Assembly: GCF_003201195.1 (NCBI RefSeq)
Contig: NZ_QICQ01000004.1
Coordinates: 49,156-113,155, forward strand
DNA: 64,000 nt
Reading direction: 5' to 3'
Source: Nitrosomonas eutropha
Lineage (GTDB): Bacteria; Pseudomonadota; Gammaproteobacteria; Burkholderiales; Nitrosomonadaceae
Part shown: in pieces, positions 20,077-29,916 of the stretch
Numbering within the stretch: position 1 is the stretch's first letter
How the letters are laid out: each line of letters starts with the position of its first letter
Notes under the pieces: model-generated
What the model was told of the DNA's origin: nothing
Seen by the model: the letters and a program-made list of their open reading frames with translations, nothing else
The model's database searches: none
Position numbers and translations under genes: made by a program

Positions 20077-23000
20077 TCAGGATTTCATGTGTTTTGGCCG
20101 TGCCAGCCGGTTGAACATTAGTGGCAGCAGTACCAGTGTGAAGAAGGTAGCAGAAATAATACCGCCGACAATGACCACTGCAAATGGGCGTTGGATCTCT
20201 GAACCGATACTATGGGACAGCGCCGCTGGTAGCAAACCAAGGCCTGCCATCAGAGCTGTCATTAATATTGGCCGCAGGCGCAGCACAGCACCTTCCCGCA
20301 CCGCCTCAGCAAACGATCGATCTTTGTGAACCAAGCCCACGATTTCCTCAATCATGATTACCCCGTTTTGCACTGCAATACCGGAGACCGCAATAAACCC
20401 GACCGCAGCTGAAATGGATAAATGCAAGCCGGAGAGTGCCAGTCCGGTAAGGCCACCAATCAGGGTGAGTGGGGCAATTAGCAAAATGATAAGCGCTGCA
20501 CGCACGGATTTAAACGCCCAGAACAGTAATACAAAGATACCAAGCAGACTGACAGGCACAATAATCATCAATCGTTTTATTGCTCGTTGCTGGTTCTCGA
20601 ACTGTCCTCCCCAAGTAATTCGGTAGCCAGGGGGCAGGTGAACGTGCTCAGTTACTTTTTTCTGGGCCTCATTAATAAAGCTGCCCAGATCACGTCCCAT
20701 TAAGTTTGACTTGACCGAAACGGCACGACCTCCTGCCTCGCGTGCAATGCGTGAAGCACCCTGGCGTACTTCAATGCGAGCTAATTCGCCCAGTGTCAGA
20801 AAAGCACCGGTACTGCCCGGAATTGCTATCTGCAGGTTGGCAATGTCGGTGACGGTGCGGCGATAGTCTGGAGCCAGCCGGACGTTGACGTTGAAGAGTC
20901 GCTCACCTTCATAAAAACCGGTCACTGCCGTACCACCGAACGCCATCTGGAAAAGATTGTTGATGTCCGCGATGTTGATGCCATACCGCGCCAATTTCTG
21001 CCGATCCGGGGTAACGGTCACCTCGGTCTGACCGCCGACCTTGATGGCAGCCACATCCACGGCGCCTCGAATATGGTTAAGCAGGGTGGCAATCTGCTCT
21101 GCCTTATCTTCCAGAATATCCAGATCTGGGCCAAACACCTTAACGGCAATTTCACCCTTGACGCCGGACAAGGATTCCTCGACGTTATCCTGGATTACCT
21201 GTGAGAAATTGGTAGGTAGACCCGGAATGGCCTTCAAAGCTTGTGACATGTCGGCCACCAGTTTTTCCTTCGAGCTGAATCGCCAACTGTTGCGAGGGTT
21301 GAGATCAGCCAGAATTTCCAGATTATTGGCTCCCTTTGGATCGGTACCATCATCCGGCCGGCCAACCTGGGAGACAATTGTTTTGACTTCTGGATAGGCT
21401 GCCAGCTTCACCCGTACTGCACGTTCTACTTCCTTTGATTGTTCCAAATGAATGGAAGGGGGAAGAGCGATAGTCAGCCAGATGTTTCCTTCGTCGAGCT
21501 TGGGCAGAAATTCCGTTCCGATTGCCGGTAGCAGTGCAAGTGCTGCTGCCAGTGAGATCGTTGTGATTCCGGTTATAATGCGGGGACGGGCGTCTGTCCA
21601 GTCAAGTAATCGCCGGTAGCCATTCTGCAAGCGCTCCATCCAGGCCAGGTGAGGCTCCTGAACGGGACCGCGCTGCAATAGATAGGAGAGCAGGGCAGGG
21701 ACCAGTGTCAGTGTCAGGATAATGGCACCGATCAATGCGAAGGAAAGAGTGAAGGCAACCGGGGAAAAAATTTTTCCTTCCACGCGCTGAAACGTAAATA
21801 TCGGTACAAAGGCCAAGATAATAATCGCCTTTGAAAACAGGATGGGTTTGCTCAAGCTGATAGCAGTTTGCCGTAAGACGCTGATACGCCATTTGGCAGC
21901 ATCAGGCCCGGATCCCAGGCCTTTTTGCAGCATCATCCGCACCATTAGCGCTTCTACCAGCACGACGGCACTATCGATAATAATACCGAAATCAACTGCA
22001 CCCAGCGAAATCAGGTTGGCGGATACCCCGCGTGCATTCATCATAATGAAGGCAAACAGCAGTGTCAGTGGAATGATGCAGGCAACGATCAGTGAGGTTC
22101 GCCAGTCACGTAGAAATACGACCAAGACCGTAACTACCAGCAGCGCACCGAGGAGCAGATTCTCCTCCACAGTTGCCACCGTGTGTTCAACTAGTTGGGT
22201 GCGCTCGTAGATTGGGTGTATCTGCACACCTGGCGGAAGCTTGGCTTGGCTGTTGAGTTCATCGATCCGAGCCCTGAGTGTCTGAATAATCTTGCTCGGA
22301 TCGCTGCCCTTGATCATCACCACGATGCCTTCGACAATTGAGTCGCGATTCGAAACTTTGCCGTCTTTATCACGTTGGGCAAGGGAGACGATGCCAGATG
22401 GTGTATGTTCACCGACATGAACAGCTGCAACATCACCAATAGTAATGGTCTTGCCGTCATGCGCCGTGATCACAGTGGTGGTTACGTCCTCAATCGTGTG
22501 AAACAGGCCAATAGCCCTTAGTATTAATCCTTCACCGCCTCGCCGGATAATGCCACCGCCGGTATTGGCATTATTTTCACTCAATGCACGGCTCACCTGA
22601 TCCAGTGTCAATCGGTACTTGCGCAATGCGTTGGGATCAACGTTGACCTGAATTTCCTTGATGGTGCCACCAAAGCCGATTACATCTGCCACACCGGGTA
22701 CCCGCCGCAATTCCGGACGGATCACCCAATCCTGAATGGCCCGGACTTCATACAGTGGCAGGTTCGGCGGAGCATCGACCACGTAGCGGTAAATTTCACC
22801 AACAGCAGTGGTCAGTGGAGCTAGCTCAGGGGTGATTCCTTCCGGCAAACTTACCGTTTGTAGTTTTTCCAGTACTTGCGCACGTGCCAGACGATCTTCG
22901 GCACCGTCGGCGAATGTCATGGTGACGACTGACAGCCCGGTAATGGAAACCGAGCGCAGCTGGGTCAGTTGCGGCACGCCGCTCATTTCCCGTTCAATCG

Positions 23001-23202
23001 GGATAGTGACACTGCGCTCGACTTCTTCCGGTGCCTGGCCGATGACTTGCGTGATGATTTGTACCTGTACATCCTGCACATCGGGAAATGCTTCGATAGG
23101 CAGTTCGATAAAAGCATGTATGCCGGCCACCAGCAGTGCTCCCGTCATCACGAGAATAAAAAGCCGCTGTTTGATCGAAAATGAGATAAGACGACTGAGC
23201 AT
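20077..23202 (-). CDS. czcA: Heavy-metal efflux RND pump (CzcA family)
   Basis: Inner-membrane proton/cation antiporter of the HME-RND class, the pump of a CzcCBA-type tripartite exporter. The product is 1041 aa, normal for the class, with a TM segment near the N terminus (about 14-32) and two large periplasmic loops. The TM4 motif VDFGIIIDSAVVLVEAL carries the proton-relay Asp, Asp and Glu typical of CzcA-like (divalent cation) pumps, rather than the CusA pattern. Substrate (Zn, Co, Cd, Ni) cannot be fixed from sequence. The ATG at 23202 follows the czcB stop by one base; a TTG six codons upstream lies inside czcB and is less likely. Confidence 0.93.
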   Translation of the reverse strand: MLSRLISFSIKQRLFILVMTGALLVAGIHAFIELPIEAFPDVQDVQVQIITQVIGQAPEEVERSVTIPIEREMSGVPQLTQLRSVSITGLSVVTMTFADGAEDRLARAQVLEKLQTVSLPEGITPELAPLTTAVGEIYRYVVDAPPNLPLYEVRAIQDWVIRPELRRVPGVADVIGFGGTIKEIQVNVDPNALRKYRLTLDQVSRALSENNANTGGGIIRRGGEGLILRAIGLFHTIEDVTTTVITAHDGKTITIGDVAAVHVGEHTPSGIVSLAQRDKDGKVSNRDSIVEGIVVMIKGSDPSKIIQTLRARIDELNSQAKLPPGVQIHPIYERTQLVEHTVATVEENLLLGALLVVTVLVVFLRDWRTSLIVACIIPLTLLFAFIMMNARGVSANLISLGAVDFGIIIDSAVVLVEALMVRMMLQKGLGSGPDAAKWRISVLRQTAISLSKPILFSKAIIILAFVPIFTFQRVEGKIFSPVAFTLSFALIGAIILTLTLVPALLSYLLQRGPVQEPHLAWMERLQNGYRRLLDWTDARPRIITGITTISLAAALALLPAIGTEFLPKLDEGNIWLTIALPPSIHLEQSKEVERAVRVKLAAYPEVKTIVSQVGRPDDGTDPKGANNLEILADLNPRNSWRFSSKEKLVADMSQALKAIPGLPTNFSQVIQDNVEESLSGVKGEIAVKVFGPDLDILEDKAEQIATLLNHIRGAVDVAAIKVGGQTEVTVTPDRQKLARYGINIADINNLFQMAFGGTAVTGFYEGERLFNVNVRLAPDYRRTVTDIANLQIAIPGSTGAFLTLGELARIEVRQGASRIAREAGGRAVSVKSNLMGRDLGSFINEAQKKVTEHVHLPPGYRITWGGQFENQQRAIKRLMIIVPVSLLGIFVLLFWAFKSVRAALIILLIAPLTLIGGLTGLALSGLHLSISAAVGFIAVSGIAVQNGVIMIEEIVGLVHKDRSFAEAVREGAVLRLRPILMTALMAGLGLLPAALSHSIGSEIQRPFAVVIVGGIISATFFTLVLLPLMFNRLARPKHMKS

Positions 23203-23203
23203 T

Positions 23204-24373
23204 TTAGTTTCCAGCAGCAAGTTCTGAAGTCAGCAGCATGGTGCCGTCGATCACGACCTCTTCTCCGACTGCTACCCCTCCATTTTCCGGTTCGAGCCAG
23301 ACAGATTCAGCATCCTGGAAGGCAATGCGGATACGGCGCTGAATAAATTCACCCGCATTAGTCTCAACGAATACGGTGGGATGAACCCCACCGGTAATGA
23401 CTGATTCTGCCGGTAATTGAACTACGCTATCCGCTCGTGGATCGATCAACTGGGCACGGGCAAACATTTCTGGCCGTAGCGTGCCGTCCGGATTGTCTAT
23501 TTCAGCGCGCACCTGTACTCGGCGAACATTCGGATCAAGTACGGGGGCAATACGGGTAATGGTGGCAAGGAAGGATTTTTCCGGAAATGCATCGAAGTTG
23601 AGCAGCAGTGGATTGCCGCTTTGTACCCGGCTGATTAATCGTTCAGGAACATCCACCAACACCCATAAATGCGATAGATTGGAAATGACAAATAAGGGTG
23701 CGGCCATATCCGGGCGAACTTCCAGGCCGGGGTTAGCCTGGCGATAAGCCACCGTACCGTCAATTGGTGCATATAACACCAATTTTTCATCCTGCATCTT
23801 GCCATCCGGTACCAGATTTCTTACCCGCAATTGTGCACGCTTAGCTTCTGCGGCTGCAATTTGCCAGTCCGCACGGGCGCTTTCCACATCACGCCGGGCG
23901 ATGGCTTCACCGGCCCAAAGCTCGCGCGCTCGTTTATAAGTGAGTGATTTGTAGGTGGCATCTGCTTCTGCCTTATGAAGATCGGCGATGGCTGCCCCAA
24001 AATCAGGCGAATCTAATGTTACCAGTGGCGTACCAGCCTTAACCTGATCGCCAATCTCGACATGCAGCTGCAAGATACGGCCTGCCACAGCCGGGCTGAT
24101 ACGAGCAGTAAGGTTTTCTGCCAGTGCCAGCTTTGCAGCCAGTGGCTCACTGGCCGGCAGCATTGCCGAGACGGCAGGGCTGGTTTTAATGTAGGCAAGC
24201 TGAGGGGCTCCCGGCGGGAATAGCAGTTGATTCCGGGTGCGGTTTGATCCAGTATTTTCTGTCGGAGGCTGGATAACAGCCTGGCTGAAATACAAATAAC
24301 CAGCAACACCTGTAATCACTATTGCCAGGGTAGCGGCAACCACTTTGATCTTGCATAATCGGAGTTTCATCAT
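23204..24373 (-). CDS. czcB: Periplasmic adaptor (membrane fusion) protein, CzcB-like
   Basis: Adaptor linking the RND pump to the outer-membrane channel. The product is 389 aa with one N-terminal membrane anchor (about 9-30). A lipoyl/barrel-sandwich half-motif (RISPAVAGRILQLHVEIGDQVKAGTPLVTLDSP) precedes a helical hairpin (DLHKAEADATYK...). The second lipoyl half includes LVLYAPIDGTVAYRQANPGLEV, followed by beta-barrel and membrane-proximal domains (FLATITRIAPVLDPNVRRVQVRAEI). It shows no metal-binding His-rich N terminus of the original CzcB. It overlaps czcC by 4 nt (ATGA) and abuts czcA, so the three are translationally coupled. Confidence 0.9.
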   Translation of the reverse strand: MMKLRLCKIKVVAATLAIVITGVAGYLYFSQAVIQPPTENTGSNRTRNQLLFPPGAPQLAYIKTSPAVSAMLPASEPLAAKLALAENLTARISPAVAGRILQLHVEIGDQVKAGTPLVTLDSPDFGAAIADLHKAEADATYKSLTYKRARELWAGEAIARRDVESARADWQIAAAEAKRAQLRVRNLVPDGKMQDEKLVLYAPIDGTVAYRQANPGLEVRPDMAAPLFVISNLSHLWVLVDVPERLISRVQSGNPLLLNFDAFPEKSFLATITRIAPVLDPNVRRVQVRAEIDNPDGTLRPEMFARAQLIDPRADSVVQLPAESVITGGVHPTVFVETNAGEFIQRRIRIAFQDAESVWLEPENGGVAVGEEVVIDGTMLLTSELAAGN

Positions 24374-25674
24374 GAAGCGGGTTCCTGTTCCTTGGAGATG
24401 GTAGTTTCCAGTGCTGCATCCAGAGCGGCGCTTGCTTGTGCCAGATCACTGCGGGCTTGCAGTGTATCCAGCTCGGCAGTCCGCAGAATGCGCTGCGCAT
24501 CCAGAAACTCCAGCGCGCTGATCGCTCCCTTGCTGAAAGCAAGCTCTGCTGCGCTGGCAGTACGGCGGGCAGCCGGTAGTGCTTGTTCCTGCAAGGCATG
24601 CCAGCGGTCGCTGGCATGTTGTAATTCATCGACAAGCTGGTTAATTTCAGCCTGGATGCGGGCGCGAATTGCTTCCAGCTGATCTTCGGCCAGAGCGAGC
24701 TCGGCATGAGCGTGGCGGATATCGCCCTCAAAGTAGTTGCCAAGAAACAATGGAATGGAAACCTCAAGACCAAGAGAATTGCGTGGTTGTGTCACATCGG
24801 CTGGTTGACGTTCATATTGGAGGCTGACAGTAACGTCGCGAGTGCGCTTTGCCTGTGCCAGCCCAACGTTATGTCGAGCGGCTTCCATTCGTGCGGCAGC
24901 GGCAAGTGTATCCGGACGCTGGGAAATAGCGGTGGTGATAGTGGCTGCGTCAGGCAATCTGGCTCTTTCTGCCGGCCAGTCGCCCCGAGTGACAAGCTGT
25001 AACGCATGGTTTTCGTCAGCTAACAAAATACCCAATGCAGTGCGGGCGCGTGTAAGCGTGCTTTCTGCTGTGCGCACACCCGCTCGGGCTCGGGCAGCAT
25101 CGGTTTCGAAGCGCCCCAGATCAGCACCGGATAGATCGCCTGCTTGATAGCGGCGTCGAGCCAATTCCAATATATGCTCGGACTGGCTGGCAATAATGCC
25201 GCTCAGTTCAACGTGATGCTCAGCCAGTTTAAGTTCAAACCAAGCGCTGCGTGCATTGAACCGAGTTTGCCGCAGCGTATCGTCAAAATCGAACCGAGTA
25301 GCGGTGAGTTTACTGTCTGCTTGTGCCATACGGAGCGCTCTCTTACCACCTCGTTCAAAAGTCTGATCGATACGAATTTCGCTTTCGGTTGGCGTTCTGG
25401 AGCTGAATGCAGTAGTTGGGTCAGATTTAAGGTTTAAATGACTGGCATTAACCGCAAGTGTGGGGTTGGGAAAAGCAGCTGCATTGAGTGTTTCCGCTGC
25501 CGCAGCTTCAATATTTCGTCGGGCAAAGCGGAGATCGCGGTTACGAGTCAGCGCCAACTGCTCGGCTTCTTTCAGACTGACGGTAATATCGTAGGCTTGG
25601 CTGTTACCTGGGAGTACGGCCCACAAAGCAAGGATAAATAGCGCTGAACAGCGCATGACAGTCGATTTCCACAT
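24370..25674 (-). CDS. czcC: Outer-membrane efflux protein, CzcC-like
   Basis: TolC-type outer membrane factor of the metal efflux system. The product is 434 aa with a signal peptide (about 1-27, cleaved near SQA). Two outer-membrane efflux repeats follow: one from LKEAEQLALTRNRDLRFARRNIEAA, the second from AISQRPDTLAAAARMEAARHNVG. Long Ala-rich coiled helices form the periplasmic tunnel. It is the first gene of the efflux operon; czcB overlaps its stop. The 191-nt gap behind greB probably contains the operon promoter, but I could not pick out boxes. Confidence 0.9.
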   Translation of the reverse strand: MWKSTVMRCSALFILALWAVLPGNSQAYDITVSLKEAEQLALTRNRDLRFARRNIEAAAAETLNAAAFPNPTLAVNASHLNLKSDPTTAFSSRTPTESEIRIDQTFERGGKRALRMAQADSKLTATRFDFDDTLRQTRFNARSAWFELKLAEHHVELSGIIASQSEHILELARRRYQAGDLSGADLGRFETDAARARAGVRTAESTLTRARTALGILLADENHALQLVTRGDWPAERARLPDAATITTAISQRPDTLAAAARMEAARHNVGLAQAKRTRDVTVSLQYERQPADVTQPRNSLGLEVSIPLFLGNYFEGDIRHAHAELALAEDQLEAIRARIQAEINQLVDELQHASDRWHALQEQALPAARRTASAAELAFSKGAISALEFLDAQRILRTAELDTLQARSDLAQASAALDAALETTISKEQEPAS

Positions 25675-25865
25675 GAGGTAAATATAGACTGCTTCAACTT
25701 GCGTTTGCCTGACGAATTTCGGCAGGAAATAGAAACGAACAATGAAGCGGTATGGGGTGTCAGTGGTACGGTGTTGAAGCTCCAGGTATTATGCCGGGCG
25801 TAGTACAGACGGATCGTAAGGAAGCCGGTGTATGAATGATGGGATAGCTGATCAGAGAGTCTGTA

Positions 25866-26414
25866 TCACAATATCGTATAACGGATTTTAATTACTTCCA
25901 GTTCTTCCAGGCCACCTGGTGTTTGCAAAGACACCACATCCCCCTCTCGTGCTTTCAGTAGTGCTCTGGCCAGCGGTGAAATCCAGCTGATACGGCCACA
26001 GCTGGGCTCCGCTTCATCCATACCGACAATACTGTATGTCTGCTCTTTGCCTTGTGCGTCGTATACCGTTACTGTCGCACCAAAAAATACCTGATCGCAC
26101 TCGCCGCGTTGTGCCGGGTCGATGATTTCGGCATGGTCCATGCGCCTGGATAAAAACCGCAAACGGCGATCAATTTCACGCAAGCGCCGCTTGCCATAAA
26201 TATAATCACCATTTTCTGAGCGATCACCGTTTGATGCTGCCCAGGATACAATCTTGACCAGTTCCGGGCGCTCCACTTTCCATAACTGATCAAATTCATC
26301 CTTCAATCGCTGATAGCCTCCCGGGGTAATATAATTCTTTACGCCCTGCGGCAGTTGCGGGGTGTCATCCAGCTCTTCCTCGTGGTCACTCTCTTTAGTA
26401 AAAGCCTTATTCAC
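25866..26414 (-). CDS. greB: Transcription elongation factor GreB
   Basis: GreB enters the RNA polymerase secondary channel and stimulates cleavage of backtracked RNA. The product is 182 aa. The N-terminal coiled coil (about 28-100) carries the acidic tip in NGDRSENGDYIYGKRRLREIDRRL. The C-terminal FKBP-like domain includes VFFGATVTVYDAQGKEQTYSIVG and ISWISPLARALLKAREGD. The YIYGKRRLREIDRRLRFL stretch is typical of GreB rather than GreA. A 24-residue acidic N-terminal extension (ESDHEEELDDTPQ) is present. It is divergent from rapZ. Confidence 0.95.
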   Translation of the reverse strand: MNKAFTKESDHEEELDDTPQLPQGVKNYITPGGYQRLKDEFDQLWKVERPELVKIVSWAASNGDRSENGDYIYGKRRLREIDRRLRFLSRRMDHAEIIDPAQRGECDQVFFGATVTVYDAQGKEQTYSIVGMDEAEPSCGRISWISPLARALLKAREGDVVSLQTPGGLEELEVIKIRYTIL

Positions 26415-26498
26415 TATTCAATTCCCCCATCATTTTGTATAAACAAATACTGCTTTTGCAGACACTTTCAAATTAATCTGCCTGTTATACTCAAAGCC

Positions 26499-27365
26499 AT
26501 GCAAGTCATCATTATCAGTGGATTGTCCGGTTCGGGAAAGTCAATTGCACTTAAGGCCTTGGAAGATTCAGGCTATTACTGCGTTGATAACCTTCCCGCA
26601 TCGCTACTCGTTATCCTCATCAATCACCTGCAAACGCAGCATCATTCACATGTTGCCGTGGCAATTGATATGCGCAGCGGCGATAGTATTACTGTTCTAC
26701 CCTGGCAGTTCAAAATGATCGATAAAAGCATTCGGACGGAATTTATTTTTCTGGATACACGTACAGATACGCTGATACAGCGCTTCTCTGAAACACGCCG
26801 CAGACATCCTTTGAGTGACAAAAATATCACATTAGAGGAAGCCATCCAGCACGAGCGTGAGGTGTTGGCGACCGTATCCGATCTTGGCCACCATATTGAT
26901 ACCAGCTCGTTAAGACCTAATGCGCTGCGGGCTTTTATCAGGGATTTCATCTCGGATAGCCGCGATCCATCTCAGCTAACGCTAATGTTCCAGTCATTTG
27001 GCTATAAACATGGTATTCCGTTAGATGCCGATCTGGTGTTTGATATACGCTGCCTGCCCAACCCCTTTTACGATCCGCATCTTAAAGAGTTGACTGGCCA
27101 TGATCTGGAAGTCATCCGGTTTATGGAAGCCCAGCCCAATGCTGCAAAAATGCTCGGGGATATTGGCAGTTTCCTAGATACCTGGCTGCCTGTCTACATG
27201 CAGGATAATCGGGCCTACCTCACAGTCGCTATTGGCTGTACCGGGGGGCAGCACCGTTCAGTTTATTTTGCAGAAAAGCTCGCGTTACACTTCCGTGATG
27301 CTGCACGCGTCCTGGTACGTCATCGCGGCCTGGCAGAATATAACCAGTACTACGCGCGTAGATAA
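26499..27365 (+). CDS. rapZ: RNase adapter protein RapZ
   Basis: P-loop NTPase-type protein of 288 aa. In enterobacteria RapZ presents small RNAs to RNase E and so controls glucosamine-6-phosphate synthase. The Walker A motif GLSGSGKS is at residues 8-15, followed by the family signatures DSGYYCVDNLP and AIDMRSGD. The C-terminal domain has FGYKHGIPLDADLVFD and IGCTGGQHRSVYFAEKLA. The start at 26499 is where the family begins. The last 16 nt overlap recG, which converges from the other strand. Whether the GlmZ/GlmY circuit exists in this organism cannot be seen here. Confidence 0.94.
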   Translation: MQVIIISGLSGSGKSIALKALEDSGYYCVDNLPASLLVILINHLQTQHHSHVAVAIDMRSGDSITVLPWQFKMIDKSIRTEFIFLDTRTDTLIQRFSETRRRHPLSDKNITLEEAIQHEREVLATVSDLGHHIDTSSLRPNALRAFIRDFISDSRDPSQLTLMFQSFGYKHGIPLDADLVFDIRCLPNPFYDPHLKELTGHDLEVIRFMEAQPNAAKMLGDIGSFLDTWLPVYMQDNRAYLTVAIGCTGGQHRSVYFAEKLALHFRDAARVLVRHRGLAEYNQYYARR

Positions 27366-29407
27366 TCTTCTCTATTTCCCAGCCAACGCTGCACGTGATG
27401 CTGTGCCTCATTTGGATAATCACGTAGTATCTCTTCCGCAACATTGCGCGCCATTTCCAGCAAATCGATATCTTCTTCCAGATCAGCAAATCGTAGCAGG
27501 GGTACGCCACTCTGACGGGTACCGAGAAATTCACCTGGCCCGCGCAACAGCAGATCCTGCCGCGCAATTTCAAATCCATCGTTATGCTCGAAAATAATCT
27601 GCAATCGTTTACGCGCCACTACGGATAATGGCCGCTGATACATCAGGATACAAATACCAGTAGCTGATCCACGACCGATCCGCCCGCGTAACTGATGCAA
27701 TTGAGACAATCCCATGCGTTCAGCATGTTCAATCACCATTAGCGAGGCGTTGGGCACATCCACACCCACTTCAATCACGGTGGTGGCAACCAGTAACTGT
27801 ACTGCTCCCTGGCTAAATTTCGCCATAATCGCAGATTTTTCGTCGCTACCCAGCCGGCCATGAATGAGGGCTATGCTTAGTTCAGGGAAAATCTGGCTCA
27901 ATGTTTCATAGGTTTCCACTGCTGTTTTTAACTGTAATACCTCGGATTCTTCGATCAATGGGCAAACCCAGTAAGCCTGGCGGCCAGCCAGGCAGGCTTC
28001 ACGGATGCGTGCAATAATTTCCTCGCGCCGATTGTTGTCAATCAACCTGGTCGCAACGGGCAATCTGCCGGGAGGCAATTGATTGATAACAGAAACATCC
28101 AGATCAGCGAAGTAGCTCATTGAAAGTGTACGGGGAATTGGGGTGGCGCTCATCATCAACTGGTGCGGTAGTGAGCTTTCATCTTCCCTTTTCATGCGCA
28201 AGGCAAGCCGTTGCCCCACCCCGAAACGATGCTGTTCATCAATAATGACCAACCCGAGCTGCTTGAATTGAACCGCCTCCTGAAATAATGCATGGGTTCC
28301 AATAATCAGCATGGTTGCACCACTTGCCGTTTTTGCCAGCTCTTGGCTGCGCAGGCTTTTTTTCTGACTGCCGGATAACCAGCCTACTTCTATCCCGAGC
28401 GGCACCAGCCAGCCGGACAACTTCCTGAAATGCTGCTCAGCCAGAATCTCTGTCGGTGCCATGACAGCAACCTGATAGCCATTTCCAATCGCCTGCAATG
28501 CAGCCAGTGCCGCCACCACTGTTTTGCCGCTGCCTACATCCCCCTGTAACAACCGCTGCATAGGGTAAGGCTGCGCAAGATCTGTGCTGATTTCAGCCAC
28601 TACTTTATGTTGCGCCTCAGTCAGGCTGAATGGCAGTACTCCCAGCAATACCTGCTGCAAACTAACCTGTTGCGACAGAGTAGGCGCCTGCTGATTGCGC
28701 CGCTGGTGATAATGACAACGTAGAGAAATTTGCTGCGCCAGTAATTCGTCAAACTTGATCCGCTGCCAGGCTGGATGGGAACGTTGCTGTAATGATTCCA
28801 TGGAAATATCAGATGGCGGGCAATGCAGCAAAGATAAGCTTTCCTCAAACGCAGGGAGTGGACAGGCAGACAGGATCGTTTCCGGCAAAATTTCACGCAG
28901 AAACTGCTTTCTTCGCAACCGCTCAAAAGCTTGTGTGATCAGCCGTATAAGTGTGCGTTGTGGCAATCCGGCTGTTACCGGATAAACCGGTGTCAAGGCA
29001 GTTGCCAGTGCCATGTTGTCACGCACCACCCGGCATTTCGGGTGCACCATCTCCATTCCATGAAAACCGGCACGCACCTCACCCAGTATTCGCAGCCGGG
29101 TACCTGGTGACCAGGCGGTTATCTGGCTAGCATAAAAATTTAGGAAACGCAGATAAAGCACACCGCTATCGTCACTTACCCTGTAAACGAGCTGCCGTCG
29201 CGGACTAATCAGCACTTCCTGTTCGGTAATCACCCCTTCTATTTGTATTGTATTTCCGGGAGCCGCTTCACTGATGGATGACAACTGTGTCTCATCCTCA
29301 TAGCGCAGCGGCAAGTGCAGAACCAGATCGAAATCACTGAATAGGCCGAGTTTTTCAAGTTTTTTGCGTAATGCCTTATCCAGTGAGCTGAAAGATTGGG
29401 CAGCCAA
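27350..29407 (-). CDS. recG: ATP-dependent DNA helicase RecG
   Basis: Superfamily 2 helicase that remodels stalled forks and branched DNA. The product is 685 aa, the normal length. An N-terminal wedge/OB domain (DLVLHLPLRYEDET, about 30-170) precedes the helicase core with motif I LLQGDVGSGKT, DEQH-type motif II (IIDEQHRFGVGQR), motif III MSATPIPRTL and C-lobe motifs (LIHGRLGSDEK, VATTVIEVGVDVPNA, QLRGRIGRG). The start is TTG (no in-frame ATG fits), 33 nt after the ridA stop. The 3' end overlaps rapZ by 16 nt (convergent). Confidence 0.95.
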   Translation of the reverse strand: MAAQSFSSLDKALRKKLEKLGLFSDFDLVLHLPLRYEDETQLSSISEAAPGNTIQIEGVITEQEVLISPRRQLVYRVSDDSGVLYLRFLNFYASQITAWSPGTRLRILGEVRAGFHGMEMVHPKCRVVRDNMALATALTPVYPVTAGLPQRTLIRLITQAFERLRRKQFLREILPETILSACPLPAFEESLSLLHCPPSDISMESLQQRSHPAWQRIKFDELLAQQISLRCHYHQRRNQQAPTLSQQVSLQQVLLGVLPFSLTEAQHKVVAEISTDLAQPYPMQRLLQGDVGSGKTVVAALAALQAIGNGYQVAVMAPTEILAEQHFRKLSGWLVPLGIEVGWLSGSQKKSLRSQELAKTASGATMLIIGTHALFQEAVQFKQLGLVIIDEQHRFGVGQRLALRMKREDESSLPHQLMMSATPIPRTLSMSYFADLDVSVINQLPPGRLPVATRLIDNNRREEIIARIREACLAGRQAYWVCPLIEESEVLQLKTAVETYETLSQIFPELSIALIHGRLGSDEKSAIMAKFSQGAVQLLVATTVIEVGVDVPNASLMVIEHAERMGLSQLHQLRGRIGRGSATGICILMYQRPLSVVARKRLQIIFEHNDGFEIARQDLLLRGPGEFLGTRQSGVPLLRFADLEEDIDLLEMARNVAEEILRDYPNEAQHHVQRWLGNREDYLRA

Positions 29408-29439
29408 TGGAGAAAATGATGTGAGTAGTACGTAGGGTT

Positions 29440-29829
29440 TTACTTATCCAGTACCGCCACGGCATCCATTTCCACCAGTGCCCCGCGCGGCAATGCTGCC
29501 ACGCCGATAGCGGCGCGTGCGGGATAAGGTTGGTTGAAATGCTTGCCCATGACTTCATTAACTCTGGAAAAATTGCCCAGATCAGTCAGATAAACATTCA
29601 GTTTGACGACATCACTCAGGCTGCCGCCACTGGCAACAATGACCGCCTTGAGATTAGTAATAACTTGTTCAATCTGTGCATCAATGCCGTGTACCATTTC
29701 CATGCTGGCTGGATCAAGCCCGATCTGACCGGAAAGATAGACAGTTTCCCCACCTGTTATGCAGACAGCCTGGGAATAGGTGCCGATTGCTTGTGGGGCA
29801 TCATTGGTCTGGACAACAAATTTGCTCAT
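29440..29829 (-). CDS. ridA: RidA/YjgF family enamine/imine deaminase
   Basis: Small cytosolic protein of 129 aa that hydrolyses reactive 2-aminoacrylate-type enamines and so protects PLP enzymes. Family motifs are [12 protein letters not shown] near the N terminus, [20 protein letters not shown], and the active-site region [20 protein letters not shown] with the conserved Arg and Glu. It is the first gene of a ridA-recG pair on the minus strand and is divergent from murA. Confidence 0.93.
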   Translation of the reverse strand: MSKFVVQTNDAPQAIGTYSQAVCITGGETVYLSGQIGLDPASMEMVHGIDAQIEQVITNLKAVIVASGGSLSDVVKLNVYLTDLGNFSRVNEVMGKHFNQPYPARAAIGVAALPRGALVEMDAVAVLDK

Positions 29830-29916
29830 TCTGACTCCTCAGTTAGTACGATAAAATGCAAAGGATTACGCCCATGTGGGTGCAACAATATTTTAATTCT
29901 TGTTAAGAGTAGATTC

